Shown here: piece by piece, positions 1 through 5,876 of the stretch
Layout: each line of letters opens with the position of its first letter
Position numbering within the stretch: position 1 is the first letter of the stretch
From: Thiomonas sp.
GTDB lineage: Bacteria; Pseudomonadota; Gammaproteobacteria; Burkholderiales; Burkholderiaceae_C
DNA length: 6,886 nucleotides
Reading direction: 5' to 3'
Assembly (NCBI GenBank): GCA_028706735.1
Contig: JAQTVS010000142.1
Location: 1 to 6,886, forward strand
Program-made: the position numbers and the translations under genes
Notes under the pieces: generated by a model
The model's database searches: none
Seen by the model: the letters and a program-made list of their open reading frames with translations, nothing else
What the model was told of the DNA's origin: nothing

Positions 1-740
1 CAGACATGCAGCGGGAATTGCGCGCTCTTGCCCATGGCGCCGATAAACAGAGAGATGCACGCCACGGTGATCAGCATCCAGTCGGTGCCTGGCAGATGCA
101 ACTGCGCGAGTTCCGGGCCCTTGGCGAAGATCTCGGTGTAGTTCAGGCTGCCGGTGTAGGCCGCCAGCAGGCCAATGCCCAGAATGAAGCCGAAGTCGCC
201 CACGCGGTTGACAATGAAGGCCTTCATATTGGCGAACACCGCCGTGGGCCGTGTGTACCAGAAGCCGATCAGCAGATAAGACACCAAGCCCACCGCCTCC
301 CAGCCGAAGAACAGCTGCAGCATGTTGTTGCTCATCACCAGCATCAGCATGGAGAAAGTGAACAAGGAGATATAGCTGAAAAAGCGCTGGTAGCCGTCGT
401 CATCGGCCATATAGCCGATGGTGTAGATGTGCACCGCGAGCGACACGAAAGTGACGACGGCCATCATCAGCGCCGACAGGCCGTCGATCATGAAGCCGAC
501 TTCCATGTGCAGCTTGCCCACCACCATCCACTCGTAGAGGGTGGCGTTGAAGCGGGCGCCGTTGATGACGTCGTTGAGGACGACGAGCGACAGCACGAAG
601 GAAAGCCCAACCGAGAGCGTGGTCAGCCAGTGCGATGCCGAACGGCCGATGCTGCGCCCGAACAGGCCGACGATGATGGACGAGACGAGGGGCGCCAGTG
701 CAATGACCAGCAGCAAGGTGGGGTTCAGCGTGGATTGCAT
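1..740 (-). CDS. nuoL: NADH-quinone oxidoreductase subunit L (NuoL), 3'-truncated by window edge
   Basis: NuoL (ND5 family) is the distal antiporter-like proton-pumping subunit of the membrane arm. The ATG at 740 opens a frame without a stop to the window edge, giving 246 complete codons of a protein that is normally over 600 residues. I translated it by hand; it begins MQSTLNPTLLLVIALAPL. Several hydrophobic helices are visible. Glu148 lies in FFGWEAVGLVSYLLIGFW, the conserved helix-5 glutamate (Glu144 in E. coli). VNRVGDFGF at 177-185 holds the family Arg179 and Asp182. Lys238 in GKSAQFPLHV is the conserved helix-7 lysine (Lys229 in E. coli). The C-terminal pumping helices and the long lateral helix lie outside the window. 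The start follows AAGGG at eight bases and is four bases after nuoK. Confidence 0.97.
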   Translation of the reverse strand, partial: MQSTLNPTLLLVIALAPLVSSIIVGLFGRSIGRSASHWLTTLSVGLSFVLSLVVLNDVINGARFNATLYEWMVVGKLHMEVGFMIDGLSALMMAVVTFVSLAVHIYTIGYMADDDGYQRFFSYISLFTFSMLMLVMSNNMLQLFFGWEAVGLVSYLLIGFWYTRPTAVFANMKAFIVNRVGDFGFILGIGLLAAYTGSLNYTEIFAKGPELAQLHLPGTDWMLITVACISLFIGAMGKSAQFPLHV

Positions 741-744
741 GGAC

Positions 745-1059
745 TCAGCCCTTGAGTTGGTCGAGTTCTTCGACGTCGATGGTGTTCAGGTTGCGGAACA
801 GCACCACCAAAATCGCCAGGCCGATGGCCGATTCGGCTGCTGCAACCGTCAGAATGAAGAACACGAAGACCTGTCCGGCGAAGTCTTGCAGGTAGTGCGA
901 GAACGCGATGAAGTTGAGATTGACGGCCAGCAGCATGAGCTCAATGGCCATCAGGATGACGATGAGATTGCGGCGGTTGAGAAAAATGCCGACGACCGAG
1001 ATGGCGAACAAAATGGCGCCAAGCACCAGGTAATGCGCCAGGGTGAGTGAACCGAGCAT
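745..1059 (-). CDS. nuoK: NADH-quinone oxidoreductase subunit K (NuoK)
   Basis: NuoK (ND4L family, 104 residues) is a small membrane-arm subunit with three helices, at about 8-27, 32-53 and 64-88. The two membrane-buried glutamates of the family, needed for proton translocation, are present: Glu40 in [12 protein letters not shown] and Glu76 in [11 protein letters not shown]. These correspond to Glu36 and Glu72 of E. coli NuoK. The start at 1059 follows a strong AAGGAG site. An earlier start is not needed, since [11 protein letters not shown] is a typical N-terminus. The 3' end carries the AAGGG that serves nuoL, and the stop lies four bases from the nuoL ATG. Confidence 0.97.
   Translation of the reverse strand: MLGSLTLAHYLVLGAILFAISVVGIFLNRRNLIVILMAIELMLLAVNLNFIAFSHYLQDFAGQVFVFFILTVAAAESAIGLAILVVLFRNLNTIDVEELDQLKG
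749..753 (-). promoter_or_regulatory. Ribosome binding site of nuoL, inside the nuoK coding end
   Basis: AAGGG on the minus strand is formed by the last codons of nuoK and lies eight bases before the nuoL ATG at 740. With the four-base gap, it points to translational coupling of nuoL to nuoK. Confidence 0.65.
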
Positions 1060-1062
1060 GGC

Positions 1063-1692
1063 TTACTCCTTGGGTTGGGCGGGCATGGACACCAGCCGCA
1101 CGCGGTCTGCGCGGCGGGCCTTGATCTGCTCGGAAGCCGGCATATGCCGCACATCCTTGCGCTTGCGCAGGGTCAGTGCAATGGCCGCGATGATGGCCAC
1201 CAGCAGGATGACCGCAGCAATTTCCACAGCGAACAGGTATTGCGAGTACAGCACCACGCCGAGCGCGCGGGTGTTGGACAGGTGAGTGAGCGGGTTGTCG
1301 GCAGACGCCGCTGCCCCCACCTGCGCGGCGCGCGTCATGCCGCCAATCTGGAAGCCCTGCATCAGCACCGCCGCCATTTCAAGCACGATGAGCACACCCA
1401 CGAGCGCTGCTACTGGAAAGTAGCGCCAGAACCCCTTGCGAATGCTGTCGAGGTTGATGTCGAGCATCATCACCACGAAGAGGAACAGCACCATCACCGC
1501 CCCGACGTAGACCAAGACCAGCACGATGGCAAGAAATTCGGCGCGCAGCAGCAACCAGATGGCCGACATCTGGAAGAAAGCCAGCACCAGATAGAGTGCC
1601 GAATGCACCGGGTTACGCGCCGTGATCACACGCAGCGCTGCAAACAGCAGCACGGCGGAGAACAGGTAGAACAGGATGGTTTGAACGTCCAT
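1063..1692 (-). CDS. nuoJ: NADH-quinone oxidoreductase subunit J (NuoJ)
   Basis: NuoJ (ND6 family) is a membrane-arm subunit next to NuoK whose third helix takes part in coupling quinone reduction to proton transfer. From the ATG at 1692 it has 209 residues starting MDVQTILFYLF. The frame stays open to a TTG at 1740, but the 16 extra residues (MFRCRRLCLGQ...) do not resemble a NuoJ start, so I prefer 1692. Five hydrophobic segments are visible at about 3-22, 33-49, 53-77, 92-111 and 153-175. The conserved NPVHSALYL is at 27-35, and the third helix carries Tyr62-Val-Gly64, the flexible region. After the last helix comes a basic cytoplasmic tail (RKRK, then KARRADRVRLV), longer than in E. coli NuoJ. 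No clear Shine-Dalgarno is seen. The stop TAA lies three bases from nuoK. Confidence 0.95.
   Translation of the reverse strand: MDVQTILFYLFSAVLLFAALRVITARNPVHSALYLVLAFFQMSAIWLLLRAEFLAIVLVLVYVGAVMVLFLFVVMMLDINLDSIRKGFWRYFPVAALVGVLIVLEMAAVLMQGFQIGGMTRAAQVGAAASADNPLTHLSNTRALGVVLYSQYLFAVEIAAVILLVAIIAAIALTLRKRKDVRHMPASEQIKARRADRVRLVSMPAQPKE
1066..1071 (-). promoter_or_regulatory. Strong ribosome binding site of nuoK, inside the nuoJ 3' end
   Basis: AAGGAG on the minus strand lies six bases before the nuoK ATG at 1059 and directly abuts the nuoJ stop TAA. This is the best Shine-Dalgarno match in the window and fixes the nuoK start. Confidence 0.8.
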
Positions 1693-1710
1693 GATCACAA
1701 CAAGGGCCTG

Positions 1711-1730
1711 GCCGAGGCAGAGCCGTCGGC
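1711..1730 (-). other. Bulged hairpin in the nuoI-nuoJ spacer
   Basis: On the minus strand the bases read as arms GCCGA and UCGGC around an inner GGC-UCU-GCC stem. This gives eight GC-rich base pairs with one bulged C and a three-base loop. It ends 18 bases before the nuoJ ATG at 1692. No U-run follows, so it is unlikely to be a rho-independent terminator. It could mark RNA processing, pausing or control of nuoJ initiation. A weaker inverted repeat (CCTGC/GCAGG, 1756-1776) lies upstream in the same spacer. Confidence 0.5.
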
Positions 1731-1786
1731 ATCGAAACAAAGGGAAGAGCGCGAACCTGCTTCAGTGCGTTGCAGGATGACGCCGA

Positions 1787-2275
1787 TCAGCGGTATGGGG
1801 CGTCTGCCTCCTTGGTGGCGGCGATATCTTTTTCGTAGCGGTCGCCCACGGCCAGCAGCATCTCTTTGGTGAAGTAGAGATCGCCGCGTTTTTCACCGTG
1901 GTATTCAAAAATTGAGGTTTCGACGATGGAGTCGACCGGGCAGCTTTCTTCGCACAGCCCGCAGAAAATACACTTCGTCAAGTCGATGTCGTAGCGGGTG
2001 GTGCGGCGTGTGCCGTCCTCGCGCTGCTCGGATTCGATGGTGATTGCGAGTGCCGGGCACACCGCCTCGCAGAGCTTGCAGGCAATGCAGCGCTCCTCCC
2101 CGTTGGGATAGCGCCGCAGCGCATGCAGGCCGCGAAAGCGCGGCGACAGCGGCGTTTTCTCTTCCGGGTATTGCACCGTGATCTTGCTCTTGAAGGCGTA
2201 CTTGCCCGTCAGAGCCAGACCCTTGAAGAGTTCGACCAGGAAAAAGCTGTTGAATGTGTCACGCAAAGCGGCCAT
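1787..2275 (-). CDS. nuoI: NADH-quinone oxidoreductase subunit I (NuoI)
   Basis: NuoI (162 residues) is the ferredoxin-like subunit that carries electrons through clusters N6a and N6b towards the terminal cluster N2 near the quinone site. Two 8Fe-type motifs are intact: [12 protein letters not shown] with Cys63, Cys66, Cys69 and Cys73, and [12 protein letters not shown] with Cys102, Cys105, Cys108 and Cys112. As in 2[4Fe-4S] ferredoxins, the last cysteine of each motif serves the other cluster. The N-terminal amphipathic stretch (about residues 8-24, [16 protein letters not shown]) fits the membrane-facing helix of this family. The start at 2275 has GAGG seven bases upstream and lies nine bases after nuoH. 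The gene ends PYR and is followed by a 94-base spacer before nuoJ. The length is normal for a proteobacterial NuoI. Confidence 0.98.
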   Translation of the reverse strand: MAALRDTFNSFFLVELFKGLALTGKYAFKSKITVQYPEEKTPLSPRFRGLHALRRYPNGEERCIACKLCEAVCPALAITIESEQREDGTRRTTRYDIDLTKCIFCGLCEESCPVDSIVETSIFEYHGEKRGDLYFTKEMLLAVGDRYEKDIAATKEADAPYR

Positions 2276-2282
2276 GGGTCTG

Positions 2283-2286
2283 CCTC
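2283..2286 (-). promoter_or_regulatory. Ribosome binding site of nuoI, overlapping the nuoH stop
   Basis: GAGG on the minus strand lies seven bases before the nuoI ATG at 2275. It shares bases with the nuoH stop codon (TGAGG), an arrangement that favours translational coupling of nuoI to nuoH. Confidence 0.65.
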
Positions 2287-3346
2287 ACTTCCAGATATTC
2301 CAGGGGGTTTGCATCCAGGCGGCCACGACGACAAGCCAGATGAGGGTGACGGGAATGAAAATCTTCCAGCCCAGGCGCATGATCTGGTCGTAGCGATAGC
2401 GCGGGAAAGTGGCTCGCAGCCAGAGAAACAGACTGACCACGACAAAGGTCTTGATGCCCAGCCAGATCCATCCTGGAATGAAGCCGAGGAAGGCCACCGG
2501 CGCATCCCAACCGCCCAGGAACATGACCGTGGTGAGGATGGAGATCAGGATCATGTTGGCGTATTCGGCCAGGAAGAACATGGCGAAGGCCATGCCGGAA
2601 TACTCGACCATGTGGCCAGCGACGATTTCCGATTCGCCTTCCACCACGTCGAATGGGGCCCTATTGGTTTCGGCCACACCAGCGATGAAATACACCACAA
2701 AAATGGGCAACAGCGGCAGCCAGTTCCAGGAGAGGAAGTTCAGCCCCATGGAGGCAAACGTGCCATGGGTCTGCCCCATCACGATTTCGGTCATGTTCAG
2801 ACTGCCGGACACCATGAGCACGATGACCATGGCGAAACCCATCGCGATCTCGTAGCTCACCATCTGCGCCGAAGCGCGCATGGCGCCCAGGAAGGCGTAT
2901 TTGGAGTTGGACGCCCAGCCGGCGATGATCACGCCATAGACCTCAAGCGAAGTCAGCGCCAGCAACAGAAGCAACCCGGCGTTCACGTTGGCCAAGGCGA
3001 CATCCGGGCCGAATGGAATGACCGCCCAGGCCGCCAAGGCCGGCATGATGGTCATCACCGGCCCGAGCAGGAACAGGCGCTTGTTCGAGCGGAACGGGAT
3101 GATGATTTCCTTGAGCAGCAGTTTCAGCGCGTCGGCAATCGGCTGGAACAGGCCAAAGGGGCCGACCCGGTTGGGGCCGATGCGGATCTGGATCCAGCCG
3201 ATGAGCTTACGCTCCCACAGAGTGAGATAGGCGACCGCGCCCATCAGCGGAAGCACGACGACAATGATCTTGATCAGATTCCACACCACCGGCCAGGCGA
3301 TGGGGCCGAGCAGGGACAGACCGCCTTGATTGAAGGATTCGAGCAT
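2285..3346 (-). CDS. nuoH: NADH-quinone oxidoreductase subunit H (NuoH)
   Basis: NuoH (ND1 family, 353 residues) is the membrane subunit that forms much of the quinone-binding chamber where the peripheral arm meets the membrane arm. It is strongly hydrophobic, with multiple predicted membrane helices. The first family signature is at about residues 44-63 ([20 protein letters not shown]). The second is at about 231-251 and includes [14 protein letters not shown] followed by HMVEYSG; the acidic run Asp233, Glu236, Glu238, Glu240 is part of the conserved charged loop linked to quinone and proton coupling. The start at 3346 matches the usual family N-terminus shortly before the first helix. No purine-rich Shine-Dalgarno precedes it: the upstream bases read TACTGCTGAC. 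Translation may therefore be coupled to upstream reading. The stop overlaps the nuoI ribosome binding site. Confidence 0.97.
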   Translation of the reverse strand: MLESFNQGGLSLLGPIAWPVVWNLIKIIVVVLPLMGAVAYLTLWERKLIGWIQIRIGPNRVGPFGLFQPIADALKLLLKEIIIPFRSNKRLFLLGPVMTIMPALAAWAVIPFGPDVALANVNAGLLLLLALTSLEVYGVIIAGWASNSKYAFLGAMRASAQMVSYEIAMGFAMVIVLMVSGSLNMTEIVMGQTHGTFASMGLNFLSWNWLPLLPIFVVYFIAGVAETNRAPFDVVEGESEIVAGHMVEYSGMAFAMFFLAEYANMILISILTTVMFLGGWDAPVAFLGFIPGWIWLGIKTFVVVSLFLWLRATFPRYRYDQIMRLGWKIFIPVTLIWLVVVAAWMQTPWNIWK

Positions 3347-3347
3347 G

Positions 3348-3431
3348 TCAGCAGTACGTGAAGGACGGCCGCAGAAGCGCTTCAGGCCCCTCGGGGCGCA
3401 GCGAACGTCGTGAGCGTTGAGGTTGATTCAT
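3348..3431 (-). CDS. Possible 27-residue ORF filling the nuoG-nuoH junction
   Basis: I do not recognise this ORF and have no evidence that its peptide is functional. It starts with ATG one base after the nuoG stop (TGA-A-ATG) and ends with TGA one base before the nuoH start (TGA-C-ATG), so it fills all but two bases of the 86-base gap. The peptide begins [10 protein letters not shown], is arginine-rich and hydrophilic, has no membrane segment and ends SFTYC. There is no clear Shine-Dalgarno sequence; translation would depend on ribosomes finishing nuoG. Its codons include CCT, TCA, CGA, CTT and GGG, and only about 16 of 26 sense codons after the start end in G or C, which looks less biased than the nuo genes. 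Alternatives are a coupling or leader ORF whose translation matters rather than its product, or a chance frame across a GC-rich intergenic repeat. Confidence 0.3.
   Translation of the reverse strand: MNQPQRSRRSLRPEGPEALLRPSFTYC
3374..3397 (-). other. GC-rich inverted-repeat element in the nuoG-nuoH gap
   Basis: Two adjacent inverted repeats are visible: GCCCC-TC-GGGGC at 3386-3397, which as RNA would form a short GC stem closed by a four-base loop, and the 10-base palindrome GAAGCGCTTC at 3374-3383. No U-run follows on the transcribed strand, so this is not a typical rho-independent terminator. Its likely roles are a transcript-processing or pausing structure, or part of a dispersed intergenic repeat of the kind common in Burkholderiales; the latter is inference and cannot be tested from one window. 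Confidence 0.45.
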
Positions 3432-3432
3432 T

Positions 3433-5838
3433 TCAGACTTTTTCGACAGCATGCGCCGCTGCAGCCGATTCGGCCACAGCGGGAATGACACGTTCAATGT
3501 CCACCACGCCAAACATTGCCCCCAGTGCCGCGGCTTCTGTCCAGGCGGCGGCAATGCGCACGACAGGGTCTGCGAGAGTCTCGTCGCGGCACACCGGCAA
3601 CACAGCGGACTGGCCGTTTGCCTGCACACGCACCGCGTCCCCATCCTGCAGGCCCAGCTGCTGCCAGAGTGCAGCAGACACGCCAACCATGCGGGCGTTA
3701 CGCGCATCACGCGTGCGCTGCAGGCTTGGCGCGCGCCGCACGATGGCGTCACTGGAATAGATGGGCACAGGGGCAAAGCGCTCGACCGCCTGTACAGCCG
3801 TTGCGGCCAGGCTTTGCGGCAACGGCAGCTCTTTGCGCTGCGCCAGCTTGGCGCCGATCTGTTCGGCGCCACTCAAGCCGCCCAGCGCCTCGGCGCGCAC
3901 ATCGGCCGCGCTCTGGAAGTCGAAGCCCTTGAGATCGAGCAGATTGCCCAGCACGCGCAACACCTTCCAGCCCGGACGGGTTTCACCCAGAGGCTGGACC
4001 ACCGGGTTGAAGTGCTGCAGACGCCCTTCCGCATTGATCAGGCTGCCTGCCGTTTCGGTAAAGGGCGCGATCGGCAACATGACGTCGGCATGGCCCTCCG
4101 CCGCATTGACGAACGGACTGAAGGACACGATGAATTCAGCCTGATCCAGCGCCTTGGCCAGCGCCACCGGATCAGCGCAGTCCTCTTCCGGCTCGACATC
4201 GAACAGCATCATGGCGCGGGGCGGCTGCGCCAAGATGCGCGCAACATTGCGCTCAGCCGCCAGAGGAGACACGCCCAGCAGTGCGGCGCCAACGGTGTTG
4301 CCCGCTTCTGTCAGGTCGCCGCAGGCCGCAGCGGTTTCGCGGGCTATCCATTGCGCCAGAGCGCGCAGATGCGCGGCCTGTGGATGTTGGGCCGCCGCAT
4401 TGCCCAGAAAGATGGCTTTGCGTTCAGCGGAAAGCAAGCTCGCCGCGATTGCCTTGGCCTGCATCGAAGGCTCTGGCAGCGACTGCAGCGGCTGCGGCAG
4501 GTCAATGCCCTTGGCCTGCGCCACCGCCGCGGCAATACCGCCGAGTTGCTCCAGCCATTGGCTGGGCGCTGCGGCAATGCGCGCGTGCATGGGCATGAGC
4601 CAGTCGTCGTTCGCTGCATGGAGAGTCGAAATTTTTGCCCCCAGCTTGGCCACATGCCGCAGCCGCGTTGAAAGCAAAGGCTGCTCCTTGCGCAAGCTGC
4701 TGCCAACGAACAAGGCGGCCTGCAATTGCCCGACATCTGCGATCGGCATCCCCAGCCAGGGAATCCCGACCTCTTGCCCATCGGCGGAAAAATCGCTTTG
4801 ACGCAGGCGGGTGTCCAGGCTGTTGCTGCCCAAGCCAGTCAGCAACTTTTTCAGCAGATACAGCTCTTCAACCGTGCTGCTCGGCGCAGCCAGCGCGGCC
4901 AGGGCGTCGCCGCCGTTCTGCCCCATGGCGCGTCGCAGCCCTTGCACGGTGAAGTCGAGCGCGGTCTGCCAATCCGCAGACTTCCATTGTCCGTTCTCAC
5001 GGATTTGCGGCGTGCTCAGTCGTTCGGAGCTGTTGAGTCCTTCGTAGGCGAAACGGTCGCGGTCAGACAGCCAGCATTCGTTGACGGCTTCGTTCTCTTG
5101 CGGCACTACGCGCATGACGCGGTCGCCCTTGACCTGCACGATGAGGTTGGCGCCGATGCTGTCGTGCGGGCTGATGGAAGCGCGACGCGACAGCTCCCAG
5201 GTGCGTGCGCTGTAGCGGAACGGCTTGCTGGTGAGCGCGCCCACCGGGCAGATGTCGATCATATTGCCCGACAGCTCGGAATCGACCGTGCTGCCGACGA
5301 AGGTCATGATCTCGGAATGCTCGCCGCGGTTGGCCATGCCGAGCTCCATGATGCCCGCAATTTCCTGGCCGAAGCGCACGCAGCGGGTGCACTGGATGCA
5401 GCGGCTCATCTCTTCCATGGCGATGAGCGGGCCGACGTCCTTGTGGAAGATGACGCGCTTTTCTTCGGTGTAGCGCGAGGCCGAGCCGCCATAGCCCACG
5501 GCCAGATCCTGCAACTGGCACTCGCCGCCCTGGTCGCAGATCGGGCAGTCGAGCGGATGGTTGATGAGCAGAAACTCCATCACCCCTTTTTGCGCCTGCA
5601 GAGCGCGCTCGGAATGGGTGCGCACCACCATGCCCTGCGCAGCCGGCGTGGCGCAGGCGGGCAGCGGCTTGGGCGCCTTCTCCACGTCCACCAAGCACAT
5701 GCGGCAATTGGCGGCGATGGTCAGCTTGTGGTGATAGCAGAAATGCGGGACGTAGATCCCAAGCTGGGTGGCCGCGTCCATGACCATCGCCCCTTCGGGC
5801 ACCTGGACTTTCTGACCGTCGATTTCGAGTTCAACCAT
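3433..5838 (-). CDS. nuoG: NADH-quinone oxidoreductase subunit G (NuoG)
   Basis: This is the large iron-sulfur subunit of the peripheral arm, carrying electrons from NuoF towards NuoI. I place the start at the ATG at 5838 (801 residues, beginning MVELEIDGQKV). The frame could run 10 residues further upstream to 5868, but 5838 has an AGGA nine bases upstream and starts directly at the 2Fe-2S fold. Ligands seen: N1b at Cys34, Cys45, Cys48 and Cys62; N5 at His94, Cys98, Cys101 and Cys107; N4 at Cys147, Cys150, Cys153 and Cys197. The remainder, from about residue 210, is the molybdopterin-oxidoreductase-like domain, which in complex I no longer acts as a molybdoenzyme (family knowledge). The CxxCxxxC set that binds the extra N7 cluster in E. 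coli and Thermus is absent. The C-terminus is alanine-rich and ends AVEKV. A 27-codon ORF begins one base after the stop. Confidence 0.97.
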   Translation of the reverse strand: MVELEIDGQKVQVPEGAMVMDAATQLGIYVPHFCYHHKLTIAANCRMCLVDVEKAPKPLPACATPAAQGMVVRTHSERALQAQKGVMEFLLINHPLDCPICDQGGECQLQDLAVGYGGSASRYTEEKRVIFHKDVGPLIAMEEMSRCIQCTRCVRFGQEIAGIMELGMANRGEHSEIMTFVGSTVDSELSGNMIDICPVGALTSKPFRYSARTWELSRRASISPHDSIGANLIVQVKGDRVMRVVPQENEAVNECWLSDRDRFAYEGLNSSERLSTPQIRENGQWKSADWQTALDFTVQGLRRAMGQNGGDALAALAAPSSTVEELYLLKKLLTGLGSNSLDTRLRQSDFSADGQEVGIPWLGMPIADVGQLQAALFVGSSLRKEQPLLSTRLRHVAKLGAKISTLHAANDDWLMPMHARIAAAPSQWLEQLGGIAAAVAQAKGIDLPQPLQSLPEPSMQAKAIAASLLSAERKAIFLGNAAAQHPQAAHLRALAQWIARETAAACGDLTEAGNTVGAALLGVSPLAAERNVARILAQPPRAMMLFDVEPEEDCADPVALAKALDQAEFIVSFSPFVNAAEGHADVMLPIAPFTETAGSLINAEGRLQHFNPVVQPLGETRPGWKVLRVLGNLLDLKGFDFQSAADVRAEALGGLSGAEQIGAKLAQRKELPLPQSLAATAVQAVERFAPVPIYSSDAIVRRAPSLQRTRDARNARMVGVSAALWQQLGLQDGDAVRVQANGQSAVLPVCRDETLADPVVRIAAAWTEAAALGAMFGVVDIERVIPAVAESAAAAHAVEKV

Positions 5839-5847
5839 GATGGTGCG

Positions 5848-5852
5848 TCCTG
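5848..5852 (-). promoter_or_regulatory. Ribosome binding site of nuoG
   Basis: CAGGA on the minus strand ends nine bases before the ATG at 5838. It supports that start over the in-frame upstream alternative at 5868, which would put this site inside the coding sequence. It lies in the 38-base nuoF-nuoG gap. Confidence 0.6.
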
Positions 5853-5876
5853 TGCGGAATCGGGACAAAGAGCGGT

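Noticed and set aside
6..1872. Plus-strand ORFs at 6-755, 541-1050 and 1075-1872, opposite nuoL, nuoK and nuoJ
   Set aside because: They lie antisense to conserved membrane subunits, and their composition (His/Gln/Asp/Glu-rich in the longest ones) is the mirror of the hydrophobic genes.
2271..2775. A 14-base direct repeat, GCCATGGGTCTGCC, at 2271-2284 and 2762-2775
   Set aside because: One copy is at the nuoI start and the other encodes the GQTHGT part of NuoH. There is no flanking similarity or mobile-element structure, so coincidence is the simplest reading.
2123..3361. Long plus-strand ORF (412 codons) opposite nuoH and nuoI
   Set aside because: It is antisense to clear nuo genes. Its His, Asp, Gln and Glu richness is what results from reading GTG, ATC, CTG and similar hydrophobic codons on the other strand in high-GC DNA. 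It has no recognisable domain.
3374..3397. Rho-independent terminator between nuoG and nuoH
   Set aside because: The stem is short and no U-run follows on the transcribed strand; a terminator here would also cut the complex I operon in two.
3348..3872. 174-codon minus-strand ORF overlapping the nuoG 3' end out of frame
   Set aside because: Most of it overlaps the conserved nuoG coding frame and has no start signal. Only its last 27 codons, lying outside nuoG, are kept as a possible small ORF.
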